A stretch of 64,000 nucleotides of DNA from Actinoplanes utahensis (GCF_016862455.1 NZ_BOMZ01000022.1:27533-91532), one strand, 5' to 3'. Shown: positions 27,582 through 36,199, numbered from the stretch's first letter. Program-made: numbers and translations. The notes: a model not told the origin generated them from the sequence alone.

Positions 27582-27844
27582 CTACGCCTCGCGCGGCGCG
27601 TTGACGTCGCCGGCGTCGGCCATGGGCGCCAGCACCGCGAGCGCGTTCGGCGCGGCGCGCATCGTCTCGATGCAGCGTTCCAGCCGCCCCGGTACAGCGC
27701 CGCCCGCAGATCAGCCGGCAGGAGGCCGCTGCGCAGGGCGTCGGCCGCGGTGCTGAGCAGTTGAGCGTCACCGCGGCCGTTCTTCGGGGAAGCCGCCCGC
27801 AGGCGTTCGAGCAGCTCCTCCGGTTCACGGGGCAGGCCGGCCAT
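27582..27844 (-). pseudogene. Frameshifted remnant, possibly of a CU044_5270-family protein
   Basis: From 27844 the minus strand reads MAGLPREPEELLERLRA, then LLSTAADALRSGLLPADLRAALY. About 50 codons in, the frame changes near 27690 to LERCIETMRAAPNALAVLAP and ends at a stop at 27582-27584. The LLPADLRAALYR pattern resembles the middle of actinobacterial CU044_5270-family proteins. Upstream (27845-28020) other fragments in other frames may belong to the same decayed gene. The region 27399-28056 has no intact gene. A sequencing frameshift could make it look more damaged than it is. Confidence 0.45.
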
Positions 27845-28056
27845 CCACTTCGCGGTCGGCTGCGCAGGGTTCCCGCTCCTGCTCGGTGGCGTGGAAGTCC
27901 ACGCCGGGTTTCCCGGGGGTGACCGCGACCCTCGCCACGGCCCGGCGGACGCGCGACGGCCCGGTGAGCCGCCGACCTCGCGCGGGGGAGCGGGGACGGG
28001 CCGTCTGCGGTCGGGGGCGGCTCACGGCGTACCGGAGCAGGGGGTTGATCTCGGGG

Positions 28057-28527
28057 TTATCGCGCGGCCCAGGCGTTCCAGGCGGCGAGCCAGTCGTCCT
28101 GAGCCGCGGCGATGGCTTTGATCCTGGCGTAGTCGACCGGGCGCAGACCGCGCTGGCGCAGCCAGGCCACCTGGGCGGTCCGGCTCGGCACCCGCGACGC
28201 GAGCCCGGTGGTGAACAGCAGCGTCTCGGCGATCGCCCGCTGCCGCAGAACCGGATCGGCACGGAACCACTCCGCCTCCCGGTCCAGGCGGGTCAGCTGG
28301 TCGAGCATGGTCTGGACGGCACGGCGCGCGTCCTCCTCCGGCTCCTCGGCCAGATCCATCTGCCGGCGGACCGCGGCCGCCCACAGCTCGCCCCAGGCAC
28401 GCGGCAGCTGTGGGCGCGAACCACCCTCAGCCCACCACTCGGTGTGCTCCCGGGACGACCGCAACACGGTTTCCACCAGCAACACGTGCGGCTCACGGTC
28501 CGCGGGAGCCGTCTGGTCGGTCCCCAT
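28057..28527 (-). CDS. Hypothetical protein downstream of egtD
   Basis: 156 residues, not recognised. The ATG at 28527 has an excellent GGAGGTG ribosome site. It is predicted to be mostly helical and charged, with no signal or membrane segment: PHVLLVETVLRSSREHTEWW, then repeated amphipathic helices (RRAVQTMLDQLTRLDREAEW, AQDDWLAAWNAWAAR). It is Trp-rich for its size. It is on the same strand as egtA-D, 96 bp after egtD, and could be the last gene of that transcript, but nothing shows an ergothioneine role. It is not the PLP lyase EgtE. Confidence 0.6.
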   Translation of the reverse strand: MGTDQTAPADREPHVLLVETVLRSSREHTEWWAEGGSRPQLPRAWGELWAAAVRRQMDLAEEPEEDARRAVQTMLDQLTRLDREAEWFRADPVLRQRAIAETLLFTTGLASRVPSRTAQVAWLRQRGLRPVDYARIKAIAAAQDDWLAAWNAWAAR

Positions 28528-28623
28528 GCGGCACCTCCGTCGGTCGACGCCTCGCACCGCAAGAAAAGCACGAAACGTCAACCATCTACCCGTCGTGGGC
28601 CGCGGTGACGCAGCCGGACCCGA

Positions 28624-29583
28624 TCAGGCGGCCTCGGCGAGGGTGACCGCGAAGCGGTCCGCGGGGTCGGTCCACCAGTGGCGGGCGGTGAAACCGGCGG
28701 CGCTCAGCTCGGCGGCGAGGGCGGGGCGGCGGAACTTGGCGGAGATCTCGGTGCGCAGTTCGGAGCCTTGCGGAAAGTGCAGGTCAAGGCCCGGGTCGGG
28801 GATGCGGACCCGCTGGTCCCGGAGGGAGCGCAGGCGCATCTCGATCCATTCGTCGTCCGGGTTCCAGAGAGCGACGTGCCGGAACGCGGACGGGTCGAAG
28901 TCGGCGCCCAGCTCGCGGTTGATCACGTGCAGGACGTTGCGGTTGAACTCGGCGGTCACACCGGCGGCGTCGTCGTAGGCGGGCACCAGCACGGCCGGGT
29001 CGGTGACCAGGGCGGCGCCGAGCAGCAGCCATTCGCCCTCGTGCAGGACGTCGCGCAGAGCGGTGAGGAAGGCGGCGCGCTCGGCCGGGACCAGGTTGCC
29101 GAGGGTGCCGCCGAGGAACGCCACCACCCGGCTGTCGCCGTCGGGCAGGTGGTGCAGATGGCGGGTCATGTCGCCGACGACGCCGTGCACGCTGAGGCCG
29201 GGATAGGCCCCGGTCAGCGCGGTCACGGCGGCGGCCAGCGCGGACTCGGAGACGTCGAGGGGGACGAACGCGCCGAGCGTGCCCGCGGCGACCATCGCGT
29301 CGAGCAGCAGGCGGGTCTTCTCCGACGAGCCGGAACCCAGCTCGATCAGGGTCTTCGCCTCGGTGATCCGGGCGATCTCGGGGGCGTGCTGTTCGAGCAG
29401 AGCACGTTCGGTACGAGTCGGGTAGTACTCCGGCAGCCGGGTGATCTCCTCGAACAGTTCGCTGCCACGGGCGTCGTAGAACCATTTCGGCGGCAGCCAC
29501 CGCGGGTCCGCGGTCAGCCCGGCACGCACGTCCGCGCGCAGGTTCCGGGCCAGGTCGTCCTCGTCGAGGTGCTTCTCCAGCAT
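28624..29583 (-). CDS. egtD: L-histidine N-alpha-trimethyltransferase EgtD
   Basis: SAM-dependent trimethylation of histidine to hercynine, the first committed step of ergothioneine synthesis. 319 residues from the ATG at 29583 (AAAGGTG upstream). Signatures: PPKWFYDARGSELFEEIT, RTERALLEQHAPEI, the SAM loop LIELGSGSSEKTRLLLDAM, FLGGTLGNLVPAERAAFL and YDDAAGVTAEFNRNVLHVIN (histidine-binding Tyr/Asn region). It lies 14 bp after egtC in the order egtA-egtB-egtC-egtD. Confidence 0.93.
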   Translation of the reverse strand: MLEKHLDEDDLARNLRADVRAGLTADPRWLPPKWFYDARGSELFEEITRLPEYYPTRTERALLEQHAPEIARITEAKTLIELGSGSSEKTRLLLDAMVAAGTLGAFVPLDVSESALAAAVTALTGAYPGLSVHGVVGDMTRHLHHLPDGDSRVVAFLGGTLGNLVPAERAAFLTALRDVLHEGEWLLLGAALVTDPAVLVPAYDDAAGVTAEFNRNVLHVINRELGADFDPSAFRHVALWNPDDEWIEMRLRSLRDQRVRIPDPGLDLHFPQGSELRTEISAKFRRPALAAELSAAGFTARHWWTDPADRFAVTLAEAA

Positions 29584-29597
29584 GGTCGGGACACCTT

Positions 29598-30341
29598 TCA
29601 GGTAAGCGGGACGATCTCCGCCTCGGTGGCGGTGGCGACGACCAGGCTGCCGTCGGGGACGGAACGCCAGGCCGGTCCGGGATCGAGGGGTTCGGAGCTG
29701 ATCAGCGTCGCGTCGCGGCCGGACCGCAGCGACAGCGCGTGACCGAGGGTGGTGGCGATGAGCCGGGTTCCGTCGGTGAGCAGCAGGTTCAGCCGGGAGC
29801 CGGGCGCGGCGGCGGCGACCTCGGTGACGACGGCGGCGACCGCCTTGGCCGGGGGTTCCCCGGCGCGGAGCCGGTCGCGGACCAGCGCCCACAGCAGCGC
29901 CGCATCGGTCGGCGCGTCGAGCGTGAGCAGGTCCTCGACCGGCAGGCCGCGGGCGAGCGCGGCGACCGACGACGGCCAGCCGCGCACCACGCCGTTGTGG
30001 CTGAACAGCCAGCGGCCGTCGGTGAACGGCGCCGCCGCGGTCTCGGTCACCGGCATCCCGACGGTGGCGGAACGGACCGCGGCGAGGACCGCGCCGGAGG
30101 AGGTGGCGGCCGCCAGGCCGGGCAGGGCGGCATCCGACCAGATCGGCATCGCACTGCGGTAACGCACCGGTCCGGCGGCGCCCGGCGGCCACCAGCCGAG
30201 GCCGAAGCCGTCGGCGTTGACGGTGCCGCCACCACGCATGTCCCGGGGCGCCCACGCCTGCGTCGCCAGCGCGTGCGGCGGATCCAGGAGAAGATCTCTC
30301 AGGGGTACGGGTGGACCGAGGTACCCCAGGTGGCGGCACAT
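29598..30341 (-). CDS. egtC: Gamma-glutamyl-hercynylcysteine sulfoxide hydrolase EgtC
   Basis: Class-II glutamine-amidotransferase-fold hydrolase that removes the glutamate from the EgtB product. 247 residues. After Met removal, Cys2 of MCRHLGYLG becomes the N-terminal nucleophile. NADGFGLGWW and FSHNGVVRGWP are the other class-II amidotransferase signatures. The start ATG shares one base with the egtB stop (TGATG), showing tight coupling. Confidence 0.92.
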   Translation of the reverse strand: MCRHLGYLGPPVPLRDLLLDPPHALATQAWAPRDMRGGGTVNADGFGLGWWPPGAAGPVRYRSAMPIWSDAALPGLAAATSSGAVLAAVRSATVGMPVTETAAAPFTDGRWLFSHNGVVRGWPSSVAALARGLPVEDLLTLDAPTDAALLWALVRDRLRAGEPPAKAVAAVVTEVAAAAPGSRLNLLLTDGTRLIATTLGHALSLRSGRDATLISSEPLDPGPAWRSVPDGSLVVATATEAEIVPLT

Positions 30342-31639
30342 CAGACGTGGTCCCGGGCGCAGCGGAAGCCGCTGAAGATCTGCCGCCGGATCGGGTGGTC
30401 CCAGTTGCGGAAGGTGCCCCGGCAGGCGGCCGCGTCGGTGCCGAACGACCCGCCGCGCAGAACCTTGTAGTCGCCGCCGTGGAAGACCTCCGAGTACTCC
30501 GGGTACGGGAACGCGCGGAACCCGGGATAGGGCTCGAACCCGGACGACACCCACTCCCACACGTCGCCGATCAACTGGTGCACGCCCAGCGGGGAGGCGC
30601 CCGCCGGGTAGGCGCCGACCGGTGCCGGGGACAGGTGCCGCTGGCCCAGGTTGGCGTGGGCGGGGCCGGGCGGGTCGTCGCCCCATGGGTAGCGGCGGGA
30701 CCGTCCGGTCGCCGGGTCGAACCGGGCCGCCTTCTCCCATTCGGCCTCGGTCGGCAGGCGCTTCCCGGCCCAGGCGGCGTAGGCCTCGGCCTCGAAGTAG
30801 CACACGTGCACGACCGGCTCCTCCATCGGCACCGGCTCGACGTGGCCGAACCGGCGGCGCAGCCAGCCGTCGCGGTCCCGGATCCAGTGCAGTGGGGCCG
30901 CCAGGCCGGCCTTCTGCCGGTGCGCCCAGCCGCGCTCACTCCACCAGCGGGGATCGTCGTAGCCGCCGGCGTCGATGAACGCCGCGTACTGTCCGTTCGT
31001 CGTCGGCGCGGCGTCGATCCAGAACGCGCCGAGGTCCACGGTGTGGGCCGGCCGTTCGTTGTCGAGGGCCCAGGGCTCGGTGTCCGTGCCCATGACGAAT
31101 CCGCCCGCGTCGATGAAGATCTCTCCGCGTACGGCGTTCGCCGCGGCCGGTGGCGGGGGCGCGGTCAGCACCGGTGAACCGGTCCGCAACTGGTGCGTCG
31201 CCAGCATCGTCTCGTCGTGCTGCTGCTCGTGCTGGACGATCATGCCGAAGGCGAACCCGCCGTCCAGCAACCGCGCGCCCGGATCGAACCGCACCCGGTC
31301 CAGCACGTCGAGGGCCTTGTCCCGTACCCGCGCCACATAGGCCCGCGCCTCGAGGGGGTCGAGCAGCGGCAACGCCGGCCGGTCCCGCCGGGCGTGCTTG
31401 AACGCGTCGTACAGCTCGTCGATGTCCTGCCGGACCGGGTCGCGGCCGCCCACGTCCCGGACCAGCCACAACTCCTCCTGGTTGCCGACATGCGCCAGAT
31501 CCCAGACCAGCGGGGACATCAGCGGCGAGTGCTGGCGGGTCAGATCGTCGTCGTCGACGGCCTCGGTCAGCAGCGCCGTTCGCGCCCGCGTCCGCTCCAG
31601 CTCAGCGGCGATGGTCAGCCGCAGATCCTCGGTCGTCAT
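30341..31639 (-). CDS. egtB: Hercynine oxygenase (sulfoxide synthase) EgtB
   Basis: Non-haem iron enzyme coupling hercynine with gamma-glutamylcysteine and O2. 432 residues from the ATG at 31639, inside the end of the micro-ORF. The DinB-like N-terminal domain has the three iron ligands: His50 (LAHVGNQEELWL) and His137/His141 (VQHEQQHDETM). The C-terminal FGE-sulfatase domain runs from about residue 175: FVMGTDTEPWALDNERPAH, RLPTEAEWEKAARF, GDVWEWVSSGF and VLRGGSFGT, ending GFRCARDHV. Use of gamma-Glu-Cys fits the presence of egtA and egtC. Confidence 0.94.
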   Translation of the reverse strand: MTTEDLRLTIAAELERTRARTALLTEAVDDDDLTRQHSPLMSPLVWDLAHVGNQEELWLVRDVGGRDPVRQDIDELYDAFKHARRDRPALPLLDPLEARAYVARVRDKALDVLDRVRFDPGARLLDGGFAFGMIVQHEQQHDETMLATHQLRTGSPVLTAPPPPAAANAVRGEIFIDAGGFVMGTDTEPWALDNERPAHTVDLGAFWIDAAPTTNGQYAAFIDAGGYDDPRWWSERGWAHRQKAGLAAPLHWIRDRDGWLRRRFGHVEPVPMEEPVVHVCYFEAEAYAAWAGKRLPTEAEWEKAARFDPATGRSRRYPWGDDPPGPAHANLGQRHLSPAPVGAYPAGASPLGVHQLIGDVWEWVSSGFEPYPGFRAFPYPEYSEVFHGGDYKVLRGGSFGTDAAACRGTFRNWDHPIRRQIFSGFRCARDHV

Positions 31640-31683
31640 GCGGTGCCACCCACGGGCAGTCGCAGATTGGTGCAGTCGGTCAT
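31636..31683 (-). CDS. 15-codon micro-ORF bridging egtA and egtB
   Basis: Reads MTDCTNLRLPVGGTA. Its ATG overlaps the egtA stop by 4 bp (31680-31683, ATGA) and its stop overlaps the egtB ATG by 4 bp (31636-31639, ATGA). It therefore fills the egtA-egtB gap exactly and would carry ribosomes from one gene to the other. The peptide has one Cys. Whether it is functional or just a coupling device cannot be told. Confidence 0.5.
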   Translation of the reverse strand: MTDCTNLRLPVGGTA

Positions 31684-32966
31684 GCGGGGATTCCCAATCC
31701 TCGTCCGGAGATCGCTCGGTGCAGGCGGCGGGAGACGATGTCGGCGACGTGGTCGCGGACATCGGCCGGCAGCCCGGTGGCGTTCAGGTTTCGGCAGGCC
31801 AGGTCGGCGAGACCGGCCGCGGCCTCGCGCACCCGACGGTCGGCCAGGCCGAGCCGGGCCGCGGCACGCCAGCGGCCGTCCGCCGGAGCGGCCAGGCCGC
31901 GGGCCAGGTCGGTGAGGTCGTCCCGGGCGAGGAGCGCGACCAGCACCGCGGCCGGGGCGATCCACTCCCCGCCCGGCTGGGTGTCGAGGTAGCGGACCTC
32001 CAGATAGCCGCGCGGCCGGACCGGCGGGAACAGCGTCCCGAGGTGATAGTCCAGGTCGGCGACCGTGGGCGGCCGGTTGACCGGTTCGGTGAGCAGCGGC
32101 GGCCGCTTCCGGCGCGGGCCGATCCGGCGGGTGGCGACCCGCCCGGTCCCGGCGTGGGTGGCCTCGATGCCGCCGGCCTCGATCCAGTCGGTCATGGTCA
32201 CATCGGGCGGGACGTCCCATCGGCCGCCGTCCCGCCGGACGCACAGCAGCGGGGCGCGCATCGCGTACTCCGCCCAGGCGGTGGCGGGATCGCCGAGGGT
32301 CAGGGCCGGGCCGCTGCGGCGGGAGTCGATGCCGTACCAGGTGGCCATCCGGGCCGAGGCCCAGCCGTCGCGCGGGGAGTTGGCGAACAGGGCCAGCAGC
32401 GCCGGGCCGATCTCGTGCAGGGCCGCCCAGCGGGCCGGGATCTGATCGGCCGTCCCTGCGTCGAGGCAGATCTGCAGGCCGGCGGTGGAACCCATCATGG
32501 TCCGCCCGGCCTGGTCGAAGGCCCGTTCCATGGCCGCGTACCGCGGGCTGTCGAGGAGGCGGCGCGGCTCACGCCATCGGTCGAGGCCGTGGTCGCCGAG
32601 CACGATGCCGTCGGCGGCGAGCAGCCCGGTGAGCGTCGCGTGGTCGGCGGTGACGGCGGCGTGCAGGTCGGCCAGGGAGCCGGCCGGGGCCGAGGAGATC
32701 TCGATCTGGCCGCCGGGTTCGACGGTGACGGCGCCGCCGGCGGGCAGCGGCACGGGCTCCGGGTTGCCGAGGGTGGCGGGCGTGTGCTCGCCGAGTGCCC
32801 CGGCCAGGTCGCCGATCCGCAGGTACGCGGTGGGGTCGGCGGCGTGGTGCGTGGTCCATTCCAGTTCGGCGCCCACCTGCCGCGGTGGGCCGGTCTTGAA
32901 GCAGATGCCGGTTATGTGCTCGATCGCCTCGGCGGTCCTCCGGAGGACCCGGTCAGCCGAACCCAA
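31680..32966 (-). CDS. egtA: Glutamate-cysteine ligase EgtA
   Basis: ATP-dependent ligation of glutamate and cysteine to gamma-glutamylcysteine, the EgtB substrate. 428 residues. I prefer the TTG at 32966 because AAAGGAGGAG stands 4-5 bp upstream; the GTG at 32984 would lie inside that ribosome site's upstream edge. GCS2-type features: QVGAELEWTTHH near the start, GGQIEISSAP, a TAGLQICLDAG strand pair, and the later YLEVRYLDTQPGGEW. First gene of the cluster. A GATCAC-n5-GTGATC inverted repeat lies just upstream of the ribosome site. Confidence 0.92.
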   Translation of the reverse strand: MGSADRVLRRTAEAIEHITGICFKTGPPRQVGAELEWTTHHAADPTAYLRIGDLAGALGEHTPATLGNPEPVPLPAGGAVTVEPGGQIEISSAPAGSLADLHAAVTADHATLTGLLAADGIVLGDHGLDRWREPRRLLDSPRYAAMERAFDQAGRTMMGSTAGLQICLDAGTADQIPARWAALHEIGPALLALFANSPRDGWASARMATWYGIDSRRSGPALTLGDPATAWAEYAMRAPLLCVRRDGGRWDVPPDVTMTDWIEAGGIEATHAGTGRVATRRIGPRRKRPPLLTEPVNRPPTVADLDYHLGTLFPPVRPRGYLEVRYLDTQPGGEWIAPAAVLVALLARDDLTDLARGLAAPADGRWRAAARLGLADRRVREAAAGLADLACRNLNATGLPADVRDHVADIVSRRLHRAISGRGLGIPA

Positions 32967-32978
32967 TGCTCCTCCTTT

Positions 32979-32995
32979 GATCACTATGTGTGATC
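32979..32995. promoter_or_regulatory. Inverted repeat immediately upstream of egtA
   Basis: GATCAC-TATGT-GTGATC, a perfect 6-bp inverted repeat 13 bp before the chosen egtA start and abutting its ribosome site. It may be an operator or an mRNA hairpin affecting egtA translation. No regulator gene is adjacent. Confidence 0.35.
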
Positions 32996-33083
32996 TACAG
33001 ACTTCTCTGGGTGTCGTCCTTTGAGGACCTTACCCGGATAATGATGAATACGCCTCCCACGGGCCGGGGTCGAGATGATGAAA

Positions 33084-33121
33084 GTTCCGGAACCGTGACG
33101 GGGTGCCGGAACCGGTTCCGG
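33084..33121. promoter_or_regulatory. Two GGAACC-type palindromes upstream of the GH3 gene
   Basis: GTTCCGGAAC (33084-33093) and CCGGAACCGGTTCCGG (33106-33121) are both perfect palindromes built on GGAACC/GGTTCC. They lie 50-87 bp before the start codon and look like paired operators of a LacI-family sugar regulator encoded elsewhere. Confidence 0.45.
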
Positions 33122-33170
33122 ACTGAAAGACTTCCAGCGTTCGTGTTCGGCAGACCGTTCGGAGAGACGC

Positions 33171-35411
33171 ATGCCATTGCCATATCAGGACTCCACTCTC
33201 GGCGTGAGTGAGCGCGTGGAGGATCTGCTGGGCCGGATGACGCTGCCCGAGAAGGTCGGCCAGATGCTCCAGCTCGACGCCCGCCAGGATCTCTCGGAGA
33301 TCGTTCTGGAGAGGCTCGCCGGTTCCATCCTGCACACCTCGCCGGCCAAGCTGGTCGAGGCCGCCGAGCTGGTCAGCCGGACCCGCCTGCGGATCCCGCT
33401 GATCACCGCCGAGGACTGCATCCACGGTCACGGCTTCTGGCCCGGCGCCACGGTCTTCCCCACCCAGCTCGCGATGGCCGCCACCTGGGACGCCACGCTG
33501 GTCGAGCGGGTCGGCCGGGCCACCGCGACCGAGGCCGCCGCCACCGGCGTGCACTGGACCTTCTCACCGGTCCTCTGCATCAGCCGTGACCTGCGCTGGG
33601 GCCGGGTCGACGAGACGTTCGGCGAGGACCCGTTCCTGATCGGCGAGCTCGGTGCCGCGATGATCCGCGGTTACCAGGGCGAGGGCCTCACCGACCCGAC
33701 CGCGGTCCTGGCCACCGCCAAGCACTTCGCCGGCTACTCCGAGACGCAGGGCGGCCGCGACGCCAGCGAGGCCGACATCAGCCGCCGCAAGTTGCGGTCC
33801 TGGTTCCTGCCGCCGTTCGAGCGGGCCGCCGCCGAGGGCTGCCGGGTGTTCATGCTCGGCTACCAGTCGATGGACGGGGTGCCGATCACCGCGAACAAGT
33901 GGCTGCTCAACGACGTGCTCAAGGGCGAGTGGGGCTTCACCGGCACGCTCGTCACCGACTGGGACAACGTCGGCCGGATGGTCTGGGAACAGAAGGTCTG
34001 CGCCGACCACGCGGAGGCGGCGACGGTCGCGGTCCGCGCCGGCAACGACGTGATCATGACGACCCCGGCCTTCTTCGAGGGCGCTCAGGAGGCGGTCCGC
34101 CGCGGGTCGCTGCGGGTCGAGGAGATCGACGCGGCGGTACGGCGGATCCTGCGCCTGAAGTTCGAACTCGGCCTCTTCGAGAACCCGCGCACCCCCGACA
34201 GCGCCCGCCAGCGGGAGGTGATCGGTTGCTCCGCGCACACCTCGCTGAACCTGGAGGTGGCCCGCCGCTCCCTGGTCCTGCTCCGCAACGACGGCGTCCT
34301 GCCCCTGTCGCCGTCGTCCGGGCCGCGCCGGCTCGCGGTGTTCGGCCCCAACGCCGACGACGTGTCCGCGCAGCTCGGTGACTGGGCCGGCAACTCCGGC
34401 CAGGTCGACTGGATGCCCGACGGCCACCCTCGGGAGCTGACCGTCACCGTGCTCGACGGGCTGCGTGAGCTGCTGCCCGACGGGTGGGCCCTCGACTTCG
34501 ACCCGGCCGTCGAGATCGAACGCCGGGCGCCCGACCCGGAGGGCTCGACCTTCCCGGACGGGCAGCCCCGGCCGCCCGTCTCGATCGGTGTCCCCGCCGA
34601 ACCGGCGCGGCTCGGCGCGGCCCGCGAACTGGCAGCCGCCGCCGACTACGCGATCGTGGTCGTCGGCGACACGGTCAACCTCACCGGGGAAGGCCGCTCC
34701 ACCGCCACCCTGGAGTTGCAGGGCGGGCAGATCGCGCTGCTCGACACGGTCGCCGCCACCGGCACCCCGATGATCGTCGTGCTGCTCGACGGGAAACCGC
34801 ACGCGCTGCCGGAGTCCGCGGTCACGGCGGCGGCCGTCGTACAGGCCTTCAACCCGGGCATGCGCGGCGGGCAGGCGATCGCGGAACTGCTGTTCGGGCT
34901 GATCGAGCCGACCGGGCGGATGCCGATCTCGGCGGCCCGGCACGTGGGGCAGCAGCCGGTCTTCTACAACCAGTTGCGGGGACAGCACGGGACGCGGTAC
35001 GCCGACCTCACCCAGGATCCGCTGTTCGCGTTCGGGGAAGGGCTCAGCTACACGACAGTCGTCTACGACGGGCTCAGCGTCGAGGAACCGGAAGTGCCGG
35101 CCGACGGGACGATCCGGGCGACCGTGCGGCTCAGCAACACCGGGACCCGGCCGGCGCTGGAGACCGTGCAGGTCTACGTCAGCGACCTGGTCACCAGCGT
35201 CACCTGGGCGGCACGGGAGCTGAAGGCGTACCGGCAGGTGACCGTGCCCGCCGGGGAGAGCCTCACGGTCCACCTCGACCTGGCGGCCCGGGACTGCTCG
35301 CTGGTCGACGCCGACGGCCGCCGGGTCGTCGAGCCGGGCGACTTCGAGCTGCTGGTCGGGCCGAACTCACGGCCGTCGTCGCTGCTCTCCGCCAAGTTCC
35401 GGATCTCCTGA
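33171..35411 (+). CDS. Glycoside hydrolase family 3 (beta-glucosidase-like)
   Basis: 746-residue intracellular enzyme (no signal peptide) hydrolysing beta-linked oligosaccharides taken up by the cell. GH3 N-terminal barrel: DLLGRMTLPEKVGQML, RTRLRIPLITAEDCIHG, GRVDETFGEDP, and KHFAGYSETQGGRDAS. The nucleophile is Asp263 in LVTDWDNVGRM (TDW instead of the usual SDW). The alpha/beta-sandwich domain spans ~360-600. A fibronectin-III-like C-terminal domain (~640-740, VRLSNTGTRPALETVQVYV) follows. GGAGAG stands 4 bp before the ATG. Operator-like palindromes upstream suggest induction by a sugar. Xylosidase or glucan exo-hydrolase specificity is also possible. Confidence 0.88.
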   Translation: MPLPYQDSTLGVSERVEDLLGRMTLPEKVGQMLQLDARQDLSEIVLERLAGSILHTSPAKLVEAAELVSRTRLRIPLITAEDCIHGHGFWPGATVFPTQLAMAATWDATLVERVGRATATEAAATGVHWTFSPVLCISRDLRWGRVDETFGEDPFLIGELGAAMIRGYQGEGLTDPTAVLATAKHFAGYSETQGGRDASEADISRRKLRSWFLPPFERAAAEGCRVFMLGYQSMDGVPITANKWLLNDVLKGEWGFTGTLVTDWDNVGRMVWEQKVCADHAEAATVAVRAGNDVIMTTPAFFEGAQEAVRRGSLRVEEIDAAVRRILRLKFELGLFENPRTPDSARQREVIGCSAHTSLNLEVARRSLVLLRNDGVLPLSPSSGPRRLAVFGPNADDVSAQLGDWAGNSGQVDWMPDGHPRELTVTVLDGLRELLPDGWALDFDPAVEIERRAPDPEGSTFPDGQPRPPVSIGVPAEPARLGAARELAAAADYAIVVVGDTVNLTGEGRSTATLELQGGQIALLDTVAATGTPMIVVLLDGKPHALPESAVTAAAVVQAFNPGMRGGQAIAELLFGLIEPTGRMPISAARHVGQQPVFYNQLRGQHGTRYADLTQDPLFAFGEGLSYTTVVYDGLSVEEPEVPADGTIRATVRLSNTGTRPALETVQVYVSDLVTSVTWAARELKAYRQVTVPAGESLTVHLDLAARDCSLVDADGRRVVEPGDFELLVGPNSRPSSLLSAKFRIS

Positions 35412-35414
35412 CCC

Positions 35415-35520
35415 GGGCTGCTCAGGCCGGGGCGCAGGCGGCTCAGAGCCGGGCGCGGGCTGCTCAGGGCCGGGGCGCGGGCTGCTCAGGGCCGGGGCGC
35501 GGGCTGCTCAGGGCCGGGGG
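35415..35520. repeat. 22-bp tandem repeat after the GH3 gene
   Basis: About five units of GGGCTGCTCAGGGCCGGGGC (22 bp including a final GC). The third to fifth units are identical; the first two have small deletions. It lies in the convergent gap and runs into the last codons of the HxlR-type gene. Confidence 0.85.
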
Positions 35521-36182
35521 ACCGCGGCGAACGCGAACTGCTTGAACCACGCGGGCAGGGCGCGGCGCAACTCCTCCGGGCCCTGGAACGCCAGCTCCCC
35601 GGACCGCAGCCCGGACGCCCAGGTGCGCTCCCCGCGCCACACGTCGGTCAGGCACCGCAGATCCGCGGTGACCAGCACGTCCACATCGTGACCGGGGTCG
35701 ACGTCACAGACGTCGGCCTCGCTCGGTGTGATCACCAGCCACCAGGTCCGGACCCGCGGCGACGCCGCCGGGAAGAAGAACCGCAGCACGGTACGCCGTC
35801 GCGGCACCGCCGCATGATCGACCGACCGGTGCATGTCCCACAGCAGCAGCTTCGGATCCAGATCCCGGTCACCCAGCTCGGGGATCCAGCGGGCGCCCCA
35901 CTCGCCGAGCGCGAACACGATCGGCTGAAGCTCCTTCCCCGCCGCGGTCAGCTCGTAGTCCACCTCGGCGCCGGACTCGCGCCGATCCACCAGGCCCGCC
36001 GCGCTCAACTGCTGCAACCGCCGCGACAGCAGCGTCGGCGACATCCGCGGCAGGCCCCGGCGCAGGTCGTTGAAGCGGCGGCTGCCCGCGATCAGCTCCC
36101 GGATGACCAGCAGCGTCCAGCGCTCGTCCAGCAATTCCATCGCCTTCGCCACCGGGCAGAACTGACCGTAGGACGCTCCCAT
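35508..36182 (-). CDS. HxlR-family regulator with SCP2-like C-terminal domain
   Basis: 224 residues from the ATG at 36182 (GGGGAG 6 bp upstream). The N-terminal winged helix is HxlR type: CPVAKAMELLDERWTLLVIR, RFNDLRRGLPRMSPTLLSRR and a wing at RRESGAEVDYELTAAG. The C-terminal half (~120-215) resembles the SCP2 sterol-carrier-like domain seen in many actinobacterial HxlR proteins. It is divergent from a methyltransferase gene across a 67-bp spacer with a TACAC-n3-GTGTA palindrome, so it probably regulates that gene and itself. A 22-bp repeat array touches its 3' end. Confidence 0.85.
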   Translation of the reverse strand: MGASYGQFCPVAKAMELLDERWTLLVIRELIAGSRRFNDLRRGLPRMSPTLLSRRLQQLSAAGLVDRRESGAEVDYELTAAGKELQPIVFALGEWGARWIPELGDRDLDPKLLLWDMHRSVDHAAVPRRRTVLRFFFPAASPRVRTWWLVITPSEADVCDVDPGHDVDVLVTADLRCLTDVWRGERTWASGLRSGELAFQGPEELRRALPAWFKQFAFAAVPRP

Positions 36183-36199
36183 GCCGCTCCCCTCACCGA

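Noticed and set aside
28057..28527. egtE
   Set aside because: 156 residues without a PLP-binding lysine motif; far too short for the C-S lyase.
31398..32993. A 531-codon plus-strand frame opposite egtA/egtB
   Set aside because: Shadow frame; egtA and egtB have complete active-site motifs and proper ribosome sites.
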